Part shown: in pieces, positions 45,892-55,020 of the stretch
Layout of the letters: every line of letters begins with the position of its first letter
Position numbering within the stretch: position 1 is the stretch's first letter
DNA from: Chloroflexota bacterium
Lineage (GTDB): Bacteria > Chloroflexota > Anaerolineae > Aggregatilineales > J027
DNA: 64,000 nucleotides
Assembly: GCA_024434115.1 (NCBI GenBank)
Contig: QMIT01000008.1
Span: 186,001 to 250,000, forward strand
Direction: 5' to 3'
Made by a program: the position numbers and the translations under genes
Notes under the pieces: generated by a model
The model's input: the letters and a program-made list of their open reading frames with translations, nothing else
Database searches by the model: none
Told to the model about the DNA's origin: nothing

Positions 45892-45919
45892 GACACGGGG
45901 CTAAAGCCGCCGTGCTGAA
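45892..45919. repeat. 28-bp hairpin-forming interspersed repeat, copy 2
   Basis: Identical over 28 bases to 27091-27118 and in the same orientation. It lies in the 184-base gap between a lipoprotein gene stop and the CoA-transferase beta gene, so it may affect transcript ends. Beyond the 28 bases the two copies still look loosely alike for about ten more bases. Confidence 0.75.
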
Positions 45920-46028
45920 CTTAGGTTCCCATAAGATTTGCTTTAAGCCGCCCCTCATTTTTTGCTTTCCCCAACTTTTCAAGGCTATACTTAAAAAATC
46001 AAATCTCGGTTTGGGAGAATTTATTGGC

Positions 46029-46847
46029 ATGTCTACCGCCTACACTGTTGACGAACTGATTTCGGTTTGTATTTCACGCCAAATTCAAGACGGTGATTTA
46101 TTGGCACAGGGCTTGGCAACGCCGTTAGTCGTGGCGGGTTATATCTTGGCTTCCAAAACGCACGCCCCCAATGTGGCCTATGGTTCGGCGATTGGACAAG
46201 GAATTTGTTTTGAATCTGCCCCACTGGGTGTCGCCACGATTGAAGCACTCTGGTTGGGCAAATCGGTCATGAATGTCGGCTTTGTGTCGGCGGTGGCGGA
46301 TGTTTTGCCCTCGCTGCATATGAAAGAATATTTTCGCCCGGCACAGGTAGACAGGGTAGGCAATTTTAATAACGTGGCCTTTGGGGAGGACTATACCCAT
46401 CCCCGAATGCGACTCCCCGGCACAGGCGGCATCCCGGATGTCACGGTTTTTTCCGACCAGATTTACCTGTATGTGCCACGCCATTCGCGCGTGACCTTTG
46501 TGGAAAAACTCGACTTTATCAGCGGGTTGGGGCATACGGCGGAACGCGGGCGGGGACTAGGAGCGCGGTATCTCATTAGTGATTTAGGTCAATTTGATTG
46601 GGCCAAGGGGCGAATGCGCCTGCTGACCTATCACCCCGGTGAAAGCGTGGAACGCATCCAAAAGAAAACGGGCTTCGAATTGGAAATTGCGCTGGATGTA
46701 CATGAGACGCCCCTCCCCACCGACGAAGAAATCCGCCTATTGCGCGAAGAAATTGACCCCCTCGGCGTGCGAAAACTTGAAATGTTGGGGGGAACTGCCC
46801 GTCGAGATTTGCTGCGCGATATACTTGCTGCCGAAAATGCACTTTAA
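46029..46847 (+). CDS. CoA-transferase family I, beta subunit
   Basis: A 272-residue protein matching the beta subunit of glutaconate/3-oxoacid CoA-transferases or IpdB-type CoA hydrolases. Its features include TVDELISVCISRQIQDGDLLAQGLATP, a glycine-rich NVAYGSAIGQGICFESAPLG segment (the Glu there is the candidate active residue), RMRLPGTGGIPDV, VTFVEKLDFISGLGH, and the late YLISDLGQFD then LLTYHPGESVERIQKKTGF. It starts ATG at 46029 after GGGAGAA. The matching alpha subunit gene lies at 24409-25251 on the opposite strand. A thioesterase and an acyl-CoA ligase follow, pointing to acyl-CoA metabolism. Confidence 0.85.
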   Translation: MSTAYTVDELISVCISRQIQDGDLLAQGLATPLVVAGYILASKTHAPNVAYGSAIGQGICFESAPLGVATIEALWLGKSVMNVGFVSAVADVLPSLHMKEYFRPAQVDRVGNFNNVAFGEDYTHPRMRLPGTGGIPDVTVFSDQIYLYVPRHSRVTFVEKLDFISGLGHTAERGRGLGARYLISDLGQFDWAKGRMRLLTYHPGESVERIQKKTGFELEIALDVHETPLPTDEEIRLLREEIDPLGVRKLEMLGGTARRDLLRDILAAENAL

Positions 46848-46871
46848 TTCAACCACCGGGAGAGACGAATT

Positions 46872-47303
46872 TTGCCACCACCGCCCAATCATCGTTTTCA
46901 TGAAATTACCTTTTACGTGCGCTATTTTGAAACCGACGCCATGCGGATTGTCCATCATGCCAATTACTTGGCTTACTGTGAAGAGGGCCGCAGCGCCTAT
47001 TCGCGGGCGATTGGAGCGAATTATGCCGACTTCGAAAAAGCAGGTTTCTTTTTAGCGGTAAGTGAGGTCAATCTGCGTTATCTATCACCAGCGGTTTATG
47101 GACAACAAGTCACCGTGCGGGTGTGGGTGGAGGAGATCAAAAGCCGCCGCATCGTGTTTGCTTATGAAATCTACAATTCTATGGATGGCACCATGCACGT
47201 TACTGGGATGACACGCCACATCTGCATTACCCAAGACGGCAAAGTGACCCGTATCCCCGAAGATTGGGTGGAACGCTGGTCGCCGAACCCAAACCCGTCA
47301 TGA
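46872..47303 (+). CDS. Acyl-CoA thioesterase, 4-hydroxybenzoyl-CoA/YbgC type
   Basis: A 143-residue hotdog-fold thioesterase. The family core is VRYFETDAMRIVHHANYLAYCEEGR with the catalytic Asp in ETDAM, then VSEVNLRYLSPAVYGQQVTVRV and a late GTMHVTGMTRHICIT strand. It hydrolyses acyl-CoA thioesters in the cytosol. The only in-frame start before the core is TTG at 46872, with GGGAGAG just upstream, so the gene probably begins with this rare codon. It sits 24 bases after the CoA-transferase beta gene and 48 before the acyl-CoA ligase gene. Confidence 0.87.
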   Translation: MPPPPNHRFHEITFYVRYFETDAMRIVHHANYLAYCEEGRSAYSRAIGANYADFEKAGFFLAVSEVNLRYLSPAVYGQQVTVRVWVEEIKSRRIVFAYEIYNSMDGTMHVTGMTRHICITQDGKVTRIPEDWVERWSPNPNPS

Positions 47304-47351
47304 AATCATCGCTTATTTAAAAAATAACATTAGTTTAGGAGTATAAAAAAT

Positions 47352-49118
47352 ATGGTGACGTATACTGACCGCCCTTGGGCAAAACACTACGATGCAAAAG
47401 TGCCCCCTTCGCTTGCCCCCTATCCCGATCACCCACTGCATGAATTTTTGCGTCAGAGTGCCAAGAAATTCCCCAACAACCCGATCACGCTGACCTCAGC
47501 CCATCTACCAGTGGTGGGTCGCATCAAATCCACTTTGTCCTATCAGCAGGCCGATGCGCTTTCGGATGCGTTGGCGCAAGGGCTGGTAGAAATGGGCCTA
47601 CAAAAAGGGGATCGGGTAGCGATTATCATGCCGAACTGCGTCCAGTTTGTGATTAGCTTCTATGCCATCCTCAAGGCAGGCGGGGTCGTTGCGGCGACTA
47701 ATCCGACTTACCCCCCCAAACGGATGGCGGAACAATTGAAAGACAGCGGCGCGAAGGTAGCCATTTCGCTGACCTTGTTTTACCCGATGTTGAAACAAAT
47801 CCAAGCCGAAACCGATGTCAAAAACATCATTGTGACCAACATCAAAGAATATCTACCCGGCCCGGCCAAGACGTTGTTCACGATTGCCAAAGAGAAGAAA
47901 ACAGGCCATCGGGTGGAACAACTTCAACCCAATGATTATTGGTTCCAAGCCATTTTGACCCAAAATGTTGGCAAGCGTCCCAGTGTGGAGGTTAAAGCCA
48001 GCGACATTGCGATTTTTCAGTATACGGGTGGGACAACAGGGGTAGCCAAAGCTGCAATGGCAACCCATCAGGCATTAGTTGCTAACACGCTGATGTGCAA
48101 CGCATGGCTGGTGGGGGATGGGCCAAGTCAAGAGGAAATTTCATTGGCAGCCATCCCGATGTTTCACGTTTTTGGCATGGTTGCCGTGTTGAGTTTTTGC
48201 GTCTATATGGGCGGCCTGATGGTGCTTGTGCCGAATGCCCGCGAAATTGATGAGGTGTTGGACTGCATTGACCGCTATAAACCTACCCAATTTATGGGCG
48301 TTCCGGCCCTCTACAACTCCATCAACAACCATCCTAAAGTAATCGCGGGTGAGGTCAGCCTCAAATCTATTCGGGCGTGCATCAGTGGTTCGGCCCCCCT
48401 GCCCCCTGCCACCAAACGTCGCTTTGAGGAACTTTCCGGCGGGGTCATTGCCGAAGGGTTTGGTATGAGCGAAGCCCCCACTGCAACCCATGTCAATCCA
48501 TTACGGGGTGAAAATCGGATTGGCTCGATTGGTCTGCCGCTGCCCGATATGGAAATGAAAATCGTCAGCCTAGAAGATGGCGAAACCGAGATGCCGGTGG
48601 GTGAACCGGGGGAATTGTGCATGGCAGGGCCGCAGATTATGGTCGGCTATCACAACATGCCTACCGAAACCACCAATGTCATCCGTACCGACAAAAATGG
48701 CAAACGCTGGCTCTATACGGGGGACATTGCCCGCATGGACGAAGATGGCTATTTTTATATTGTAGACCGTAAGAAAGATATGGCGTTGATTGGCGGCTTT
48801 AATGTCTATCCGCGCAATGTTGAAGATGTGCTGAACGAACATCCAGCGGTGCTCGAAGTCGGCGTTGCGGCAGTGCCTCATCCCGACGCCGATAAAGTAG
48901 GTCAGGAAGCCCTCAAGGCGTGGGTCGTGCTGAAACCCGATATGCAAGCTACCGACAAGGAACTCATTGCATTTGCTGGCGAACGCCTTGCCCGGTATGA
49001 AGTGCCGACACGCATTGAGTTTGTGAAAGAATTGCCCAAGACGACGGTAGGGAAGATTTTGCGCCGCCAATTGGCCCAAATGGAAATCGAGGCCCGCGAA
49101 AAATCCGAAAGCCAGTAA
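47352..49118 (+). CDS. fadD: Long-chain fatty-acid-CoA ligase (AMP-binding)
   Basis: A 588-residue adenylate-forming enzyme that activates fatty acids to acyl-CoA. It carries the ATP/AMP motif YTGGTTGVAKAA, the region GFGMSEAPTATHVNPL, the AMP-binding TGDIARMDEDGYFYIVDRKKDM, the hinge GGFNVYPRNVEDVL, and the C-terminal catalytic lysine in PKTTVGKILRR. Length is normal. The ATG at 47352 follows TTTAGGAG. It ends the plus-strand unit and is followed by a strong terminator. The chain-length preference cannot be read from sequence; the thioesterase and CoA-transferase neighbours suggest acyl-CoA turnover. Confidence 0.93.
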   Translation: MVTYTDRPWAKHYDAKVPPSLAPYPDHPLHEFLRQSAKKFPNNPITLTSAHLPVVGRIKSTLSYQQADALSDALAQGLVEMGLQKGDRVAIIMPNCVQFVISFYAILKAGGVVAATNPTYPPKRMAEQLKDSGAKVAISLTLFYPMLKQIQAETDVKNIIVTNIKEYLPGPAKTLFTIAKEKKTGHRVEQLQPNDYWFQAILTQNVGKRPSVEVKASDIAIFQYTGGTTGVAKAAMATHQALVANTLMCNAWLVGDGPSQEEISLAAIPMFHVFGMVAVLSFCVYMGGLMVLVPNAREIDEVLDCIDRYKPTQFMGVPALYNSINNHPKVIAGEVSLKSIRACISGSAPLPPATKRRFEELSGGVIAEGFGMSEAPTATHVNPLRGENRIGSIGLPLPDMEMKIVSLEDGETEMPVGEPGELCMAGPQIMVGYHNMPTETTNVIRTDKNGKRWLYTGDIARMDEDGYFYIVDRKKDMALIGGFNVYPRNVEDVLNEHPAVLEVGVAAVPHPDADKVGQEALKAWVVLKPDMQATDKELIAFAGERLARYEVPTRIEFVKELPKTTVGKILRRQLAQMEIEAREKSESQ

Positions 49119-49186
49119 TCATTCACCCCCGACCCCTCTCCAACGTGGCGTGGGGCTTGAATATCAAAATTCGATATATAGAAAAT

Positions 49187-49218
49187 AAAATGCCCCGGAA
49201 GAGCTTCTGGGGCATTTT
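49187..49218. terminator. Strong bidirectional terminator between fadD and the Tad-like genes
   Basis: A 32-base hairpin with ten-base arms AAAATGCCCC and GGGGCATTTT, and an inner GAAG/CTTC stem, lies between two convergent transcription units. T-rich tails are present on both sides, so it should stop both. Confidence 0.85.
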
Positions 49219-49274
49219 GGTTGATTGAGAAGGGAGGGTGACTTTTTCTATCAGTCACCCTGATATGATTTTGG

Positions 49275-51626
49275 TTACGCGCAGTCCACACAGACCGTCG
49301 GTGGTGGCGGCTGGGTTGGGGTTGAGGTAGGCGGACGCGGTGTGGGTGTCCGGGTCGGCGTGTTCGTCGGTACAGTCGAGGTCGGTGTGTTGGTTGGCCG
49401 AGTCGCGGTAGGCGGCGATGTATTCGTCCGCGTCGGCGTATGGGTCGGCGTATTGGTCGGCCTCCGGGTATTCGTGTGCGTCGGGGTCGCCGTCGGGCCA
49501 GTCGGGGTCGGCGTCCGCGTCGGCGTGTTCGTCCGAGTATTGGTTGGCGGCGGTGTATTCGTCCGCGTCGGCGTGTTCGACGGTGTATAGGTCTGGGTCG
49601 GCGTCGGTGTGTTGGTGGGCGTATAGGTCGGCGTTGGCGTTGGCAGCGGCGGCACTACGACAGCCGGGCAACCTTCAAAGTACAGCGCCGAGTTGTTGAA
49701 GTCCGAGCCAGCCGCACCATAGTAGTTCAGCGATTGCACACCCCCGAGGCCGTCAAAGTCTACCCACATAAAGGTCGTCGAGCCAGCGTTGACCATTGGC
49801 GCACGCTGCCACACGCCTTCACGCGGGGTACCGGGCGGATTCGGCATATAGGTCGTGGCAGGTGTATAGTCGCGTGGCGAGCCGGTTAACCACATAATCA
49901 CGTTCAGCGGGTCGCCAAACGAAGCACCTCCGACTTGAATTTGCTGGATATGCATACTGCCAGCCAAGCCGCTGAGGACGCGCCAGTTGAGGCTAAACCC
50001 ATTGATGGTGGCGGTGTTTGGCCCAACGTTTTGGATACGGAAGACCACGACACCCGACGGGTCAAAGCGTTCGAAGCGTACCGTGAAGTCCGAGCAGTTC
50101 GGAATGGGGGTGCTGGTAGCCGTCGCGTTTGGTGTAGCCGACGGGGCTTGGCCGGGGAAGGGTATCTCGCAGATGTTGCCTGTCCCACCCTCAAAACGTA
50201 GCCTCGAGCCATAGAAGCTGTTGGCATTGTAATGCGCCGACAACGGGTTTGGTCCATTGGTGAAACGGATACGCCATGTCGTCGTCGAATTACCCGCGAA
50301 CTGGCGGAGATAGTTGTTGTTATTCCACCCCGGCGTACTTGAATTTAAGATGGTATCGCCATAGCCGTTGGGAATACCACTCCCCAATTGGGTACCTGTC
50401 CAGTGATCGGTACGCAGCGGGCTAGAGATGCCCGTCGCCGCCAAGATCATGCTGCCGCTGACCCATTGACGCCAGTGAATAGTCGCCTGCGATATGTACC
50501 ATGGGGCCGGGTCAGTATTTTGAACCTGTACCGTCACATTGTTCGTCCCGACAATCACGCTGCCCGGAACTATGCTCAAACGGGTGCAGTCAGGCGTTGA
50601 AGTGGCAGTAGCCGTCGCGCTGGAGGTCGCCGTGGCGGTGGGGCTGGGTTGCAGCGTAAAGGTCGCTGATGCCGATGGTACCGGGGTATTGGTTGGGAAC
50701 GGTGTGTCCGAAGGTGTAAACGTCGGCAGTTGCAGTTGGGGCGGCAAGTTGACCGCACGCACCGCACGGAACGATTCGTTTACCCCGACACGTTGGGCCG
50801 TCATATAGACGTAATCGCCCAAGTCTGTCCATCCCAATAAGGCCGCCATTGGGGTAATCAGCGGCGCATTGTAATGCACCACGACTTCCAAAATATCACC
50901 GGGGCCACCTGCGTCATATTGGTTGGTGCCAACCGCGGGGCCATAACCGGGTGGGGTCTGGGATTCACGCACCGAGCATTGCCGATTACGCCGATCAACG
51001 CTGGGTTGATAACGTGATCCCGATTTTACATAAGTTGGATTGCCGGGATTGTACGGTTCTGTAACAATGGTCGGGCGTGAACTACAAATCCAAACATGAA
51101 ACCAACTCGGTCTATTTTCGTCGCCGTTATTGCTGCTGTTGACCGGGCCACCGGGGGACATCAAACCCACAATGTTATCGCCGTCGCGCAGATTTATACC
51201 AGAAGCGCCAACTCTGGCTCGATCTACAATTGAAGGCAAACGGGCTAGGTCTTTGCGCAACCCCTGATGTTCGTCATCTTGGGGGTCACAGTCAATGCCC
51301 CAGTGGTCTATAAAAATGGTGTCATACCCTGCGGTACAGGGCACCAAGTAATCCAAAACGGTCTCATCCACTGGGCCACTTGGCGCTCCGGGCACGTGGT
51401 CTTGGACGCTTTCCGGGTCCCATTGTCCGGTGACGCCATAACGCACGGCAGCACGAGCGGAGTTTTGCAGCGTTACCCATGCTTGGAAAAGCCGCGCAAA
51501 CTCAATGACACCAAACGTCAGAATCAAGACAATCGGCAGGGTTAAAGCAAATTCTACCATTGTCTGTCCACGTCGGCCTCGTCGTGGCACTGTTTTAACT
51601 CGCGTTACCTGTTTACTCGAATTCAT
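49275..51626 (-). CDS. TadE-like pseudopilin with long extracytoplasmic region and TPT-repeat tail
   Basis: A 783-residue protein. The N-terminus is TadE-like: a basic leader, [22 protein letters not shown] (a pseudopilin-type cleavage and hydrophobic helix, about 18-45), and [13 protein letters not shown] large outer region follows, including Thr/Ser/Pro linkers (about 310-345, 505-520) separating two beta-rich units ([24 protein letters not shown]). The last 124 residues are almost only Thr, Pro, Asn, Arg and Ser, with the end CVDCA. TadE proteins are minor parts of Flp-type pilus systems. Such decoration suggests a surface-exposed, perhaps glycosylated, adhesin-like product. The ATG at 51626 begins the third gene of the Tad-like set. 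Confidence 0.8.
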   Translation of the reverse strand: MNSSKQVTRVKTVPRRGRRGQTMVEFALTLPIVLILTFGVIEFARLFQAWVTLQNSARAAVRYGVTGQWDPESVQDHVPGAPSGPVDETVLDYLVPCTAGYDTIFIDHWGIDCDPQDDEHQGLRKDLARLPSIVDRARVGASGINLRDGDNIVGLMSPGGPVNSSNNGDENRPSWFHVWICSSRPTIVTEPYNPGNPTYVKSGSRYQPSVDRRNRQCSVRESQTPPGYGPAVGTNQYDAGGPGDILEVVVHYNAPLITPMAALLGWTDLGDYVYMTAQRVGVNESFRAVRAVNLPPQLQLPTFTPSDTPFPTNTPVPSASATFTLQPSPTATATSSATATATSTPDCTRLSIVPGSVIVGTNNVTVQVQNTDPAPWYISQATIHWRQWVSGSMILAATGISSPLRTDHWTGTQLGSGIPNGYGDTILNSSTPGWNNNNYLRQFAGNSTTTWRIRFTNGPNPLSAHYNANSFYGSRLRFEGGTGNICEIPFPGQAPSATPNATATSTPIPNCSDFTVRFERFDPSGVVVFRIQNVGPNTATINGFSLNWRVLSGLAGSMHIQQIQVGGASFGDPLNVIMWLTGSPRDYTPATTYMPNPPGTPREGVWQRAPMVNAGSTTFMWVDFDGLGGVQSLNYYGAAGSDFNNSALYFEGCPAVVVPPLPTPTPTYTPTNTPTPTQTYTPSNTPTRTNTPPPTNTRTNTPTRTPTPTGPTATPTHTNTRRPTNTPTHTPTRTNTSPPTATRPTNTPTSTVPTNTPTRTPTPRPPTSTPTQPPPPTVCVDCA
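49278..49649. repeat. Low-complexity TPT-coding repeat
   Basis: The 3' end of the TadE-like gene is a long run of irregular short direct repeats in which GTCGG, GTATTCGTC and GTGTTG units recur on the plus strand, coding [12 protein letters not shown] tracts. Periodicity is imperfect. This explains long open frames in other phases here, which are not real genes. Slipped-strand copy-number change is likely over evolution. Confidence 0.85.
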
Positions 51627-51666
51627 GGTTTAACCATGCTCCCTTCTCGCTCCACCCACATCCACA

Positions 51667-53733
51667 TTAACGTGAAATACGAGTGAACAACCGACTGGCG
51701 ATTGCTTCAAACACCGCATCCAAAGATTGCAGGTTATCGGCATAAAAATATTGACCACACCATCTTCTATAATCCGTAATCCCCTGACAGGGACCAGCAT
51801 CTCCCGGCGATATACTGCTGTTGATGAACCCGTCGTCCCGCAGGTCTTGCTGAATATCATCATCAATGAACCCATTGTCGCCGGCATCCGCAATGTAATG
51901 CAACAGCGGCCCAGCTACGGGTGAATTAACGACTTGGTTACTGAACCCAATGGTAAAGATTGCCACAAAATTCCCTTCAACCCCCGGTCGGACTTCCTGC
52001 AACCCGGCATAGTCGGCCCAGTCACGCGCATAATCGTCCGCATCGTAATTGCCCGCTTGGGTGCATTCAGGATTGCCGGTTTGGGGTGAGCCATTGGTCA
52101 GCGGATCATTTGTCCATTGCAAACAGAAATGCCGCGTCAAAGGGGTGTTATCGTTACAGAACGGCGATGTTGTATCGGTATTCCCAGCCGGGCATTCCGG
52201 ATGCACATCATAGGCGTTATTGGATGGGACCCCATTGCAGAACGTCCGCCATGGGCAGAAACCCGCCGCGCCATAGGTGGGTAGGCTCAAAGTGGCCGAG
52301 CCAGATGGACTATCGGTCACGTTTGCCCCACCGTCGCTCAACATAATGATGACCCACACCGCGTCCTTACGAATCGTCTCGACATTCGTTAAAGCATTAT
52401 TGGCCCAGAAAATCCCCGATCCGGTATTGGTATCAGGACAGGGCGCAATACTTTCATAGGCCCATTCACGCACCAATGAGGTATTGACAGGAGATCCAAT
52501 AGGATAGACCGATTGGGGTGCATATACACTGCTGACCAAACCATCTACGGTTCCGGTCGCAGGGTCATAATCCCAATACGGTTCAAGCAGCTCACGACAG
52601 CGGTTATACCGATCCCAGAAAGCATTCCCGGTACCCCAAGGCTCATTAGCAAAGTCGGGTGCCATTTCTTCGTTCAGGGTAATCGTGGCAACCGTCTCTG
52701 AGGTCATCATAAGTTCGTCAGTCGAGCCTGCGTTCCATGGAATGAGAATTTCCCCGGTACGAGAAAACGACACCAATGCCACGCGGTCACCCCGGATAAA
52801 GTCCAAGCGACGGATGAAGTTGCGGGCAGCATCCTTGACATCCTTGAAGGGACGGCAGATCAAGTCGGTATATTTGTCATCCGGTACGGCAGTAGTCTCG
52901 TTGAGAGATGGAATTGGTCGCACCCCATCTTCACCACTCCCATCGTAGGAGCCATTGCCATTGACATCTGTCCAAATATTCCAATTCCCGGTTGCAGGGT
53001 CTTGACGAATCAAGCCTTTACCGGGGTTGGAACAGCAACCTGACCATTTTAGGCGGTCTGCATCGGGGTATGAGCCATCTTCAGGGGCTGTCCGCATACA
53101 GTCAGGGCGAATCCAGCCTTGAATACCCGCGTGGGCAGGAAGATAGTGGGTAGTAAAGTTTGTATCTTGTGTCATGGTCGCCGAGCTATCCAAGACCAGC
53201 GCTACGTCCAACACAGCCGTTTCGGAAACAGAGGTGGCTTCAAGGGTAATATCTGACCACCCTACCATCCGCAAAAATGTCGTTGGCGATTGAATCTGGG
53301 CCGTCACACGCACCAATTTACGCGGGTTATCCCATTGGCACAATTCGGTTTCGGGCATGGTGTCTAGGGTTGGGTATGTCGCCTCAGGATGCGGGTTGCC
53401 TTCCCATTCGCCTCTTCCGGCACGCCAAGCGGCAATGTCGGTTTCACAGGTCTCCACAAAGACCCGATGGGGTTCGAGGCCATGCAGCTCGATATATTGA
53501 CGCGCCGCAATTGCCACGTCGCCATAGTCACGGCCTTCCCGAATTTGGCCCGCTGCCGCAATCGCCGACGAGTCTACGGCACGACGGAGAGCGCTGTAGC
53601 GGACAAACAGCAGTGAAAGGTCGGTGACCAAACCAACAAAGGCAATGAGCGCGATAAAACCAATAGCGAGCAAGACAATAGACTGTCCTGCCTTTTCCTT
53701 TTTGAATTTAAAGCGATGTACTATACGTCTCAT
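51667..53733 (-). CDS. TadG-like protein with von Willebrand factor A domain
   Basis: A 688-residue protein. The N-terminus has a TadG-type membrane helix (AGQSIVLLAIGFIALIAFVGLVTD) and a LRRAVDSSAIAAAGQ segment typical of Tad-associated proteins. A vWA fold begins around residue 175 (DVALVLDSSATMTQD, a slightly altered MIDAS), continues with GDRVALVSFSR and AVWVIIMLSDGGANVTD, and ends near FEAIASRLF. A loop rich in Cys and Gly (about 195-260) is inserted early in the vWA domain. vWA domains with MIDAS sites bind ligands through a divalent metal. The start is ATG at 53733, followed 40 bases beyond the end by the TPT-tailed TadE gene. Confidence 0.82.
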   Translation of the reverse strand: MRRIVHRFKFKKEKAGQSIVLLAIGFIALIAFVGLVTDLSLLFVRYSALRRAVDSSAIAAAGQIREGRDYGDVAIAARQYIELHGLEPHRVFVETCETDIAAWRAGRGEWEGNPHPEATYPTLDTMPETELCQWDNPRKLVRVTAQIQSPTTFLRMVGWSDITLEATSVSETAVLDVALVLDSSATMTQDTNFTTHYLPAHAGIQGWIRPDCMRTAPEDGSYPDADRLKWSGCCSNPGKGLIRQDPATGNWNIWTDVNGNGSYDGSGEDGVRPIPSLNETTAVPDDKYTDLICRPFKDVKDAARNFIRRLDFIRGDRVALVSFSRTGEILIPWNAGSTDELMMTSETVATITLNEEMAPDFANEPWGTGNAFWDRYNRCRELLEPYWDYDPATGTVDGLVSSVYAPQSVYPIGSPVNTSLVREWAYESIAPCPDTNTGSGIFWANNALTNVETIRKDAVWVIIMLSDGGANVTDSPSGSATLSLPTYGAAGFCPWRTFCNGVPSNNAYDVHPECPAGNTDTTSPFCNDNTPLTRHFCLQWTNDPLTNGSPQTGNPECTQAGNYDADDYARDWADYAGLQEVRPGVEGNFVAIFTIGFSNQVVNSPVAGPLLHYIADAGDNGFIDDDIQQDLRDDGFINSSISPGDAGPCQGITDYRRWCGQYFYADNLQSLDAVFEAIASRLFTRISR

Positions 53734-53767
53734 ATCCAGAGGCCCTCATCATTATTCTTGACAGTCA

Positions 53768-54733
53768 CTAGCACTGTGCATCATCACGCAAGAGGCCACA
53801 AATTGGCTCAGCCGCAGTGTTGGGGAACATTGACCAAACATGAATATCAAATTGATCCTCAAAAAATGTGAAGAATGGAATCCCGAGCAGTTGTTCATGC
53901 TGCCAGAAAATCTCTACCAGCACCATACCGCCAGCACCCATTTCACGAATTTCAGGATCGGTAATTGGTCCCCCCGTGTTATTCAACAGGGTACGATTCA
54001 ACATATCTTCCACTTCAGCGGTGGTAAATTCTGACCCGCGACAACCGGGGGTATGGGAAGACATATGGTTGCCTCGGAAGAAATAGCCCAATCGGTTCTC
54101 ACCACCCGAATCAGCTTGGGTAGCCGGAATCTTATATAAGGCATTTGCATAAGGTTCATCGGCCCCCGTGCATTCATTAGCGCGGCTGGGTAGGCGACCT
54201 ACTACATGAATTCGGCGGTCATTGGCAAAGTAGGCATACGAAAACACCGAAACGACGACATCATCCTCGGCATCATTAAATGGCAGGGGCAAGATATTGG
54301 TGATTGCAGAGCAGGCTACCCCATCGTAAAATTGCAGCCCCGGAGTTTCGACCCCATTGTTAAAGCCGGGGACTGCAGGACCGGGATAGGTGCCCACCAA
54401 TTCCTGTTGATACTTATCAAAGTGCGTGGAACCATAATTCCCATTTTCAGGGGTGTCAAAGTCACAGTCCATCATATGGTAGCTGGTTTCATAACCAATC
54501 TGCCAAAGATTTGGATCGCGTACCGAGCCATAGCGCCCTGCTTCACGAGTGGCATCGAGCAGGGTGAGATAATTATTAGCCAACCACCCAATCTCAACCA
54601 AGCCTAACAGCATCAGCAGCAGAATTGGCATGGTCAATGTCAATTCCACGAGGCTTTGCCCACGAGTCCGGCTGGTGCGGCCATCTAAAATGGCTAAGGC
54701 TCTCCGAAAAGTTCTTTTAAGCGGTTTTCGCAT
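53768..54733 (-). CDS. TadE-like pseudopilin
   Basis: A 321-residue TadE-family protein. A basic leader (about 1-24) precedes RGQSLVELTLTMPILLLMLLGLVEIGW, the conserved pseudopilin-type segment with the Glu that follows the cleavage site, then LLDATREAGRYGS. The remaining 250 residues are exported and contain several Cys residues that could form disulfides. TadE proteins assist Flp/Tad pilus assembly; the Tad ATPase, platform proteins, prepilin peptidase and the major Flp pilin are absent from the window, so they must be elsewhere if present. The ATG at 54733 follows a GAGGG site. It is the first gene of the Tad-like set. Confidence 0.85.
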   Translation of the reverse strand: MRKPLKRTFRRALAILDGRTSRTRGQSLVELTLTMPILLLMLLGLVEIGWLANNYLTLLDATREAGRYGSVRDPNLWQIGYETSYHMMDCDFDTPENGNYGSTHFDKYQQELVGTYPGPAVPGFNNGVETPGLQFYDGVACSAITNILPLPFNDAEDDVVVSVFSYAYFANDRRIHVVGRLPSRANECTGADEPYANALYKIPATQADSGGENRLGYFFRGNHMSSHTPGCRGSEFTTAEVEDMLNRTLLNNTGGPITDPEIREMGAGGMVLVEIFWQHEQLLGIPFFTFFEDQFDIHVWSMFPNTAAEPICGLLRDDAQC

Positions 54734-54839
54734 AAGGTTAGCCCTCTAGTCAAAACTCTGTTGGACGAGTTTCAGGATAGGCTCATCCGAGGAGTGGCAA
54801 CTCCTGTTGACATGATACCATACCTGCCATAAAAGCCGT

Positions 54840-54857
54840 GTTCTCAATTGTGAGAAC
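54840..54857. promoter_or_regulatory. Inverted repeat, candidate operator upstream of the Tad-like genes
   Basis: GTTCTCA and TGAGAAC form a perfect seven-base inverted repeat around a four-base ATTG spacer, about 105 bases before the tadE start. It overlaps a weak minus-strand -35 (TTGAGA). A smaller hairpin with AGGAGT/ACTCCT arms lies between it and the gene (about 54789-54804). The remaining part of the 290-base gap (54734-55020) shows no gene. Confidence 0.4.
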
Positions 54858-55020
54858 TTGTGCATATATTGTCATTAGGGTATCCAATACGCCGAATTAC
54901 CCTCTGTATCCTTACCCAACTTTAACCGTTTTTGGATAAAAACAAAATTGCCGCCGACCTGATGAAGCCTGCCGCGCGACAATTGTGATTATATGAAATT
55001 TGTAAAACTAGGTCTATGTC

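Noticed and set aside
49342-49889. Several Val/Gly-, Ser/Ala- or Arg-rich plus-strand frames across the TPT repeat
   Set aside because: They are alternate-phase readings of a low-complexity repeat that codes the TPT tail on the minus strand.
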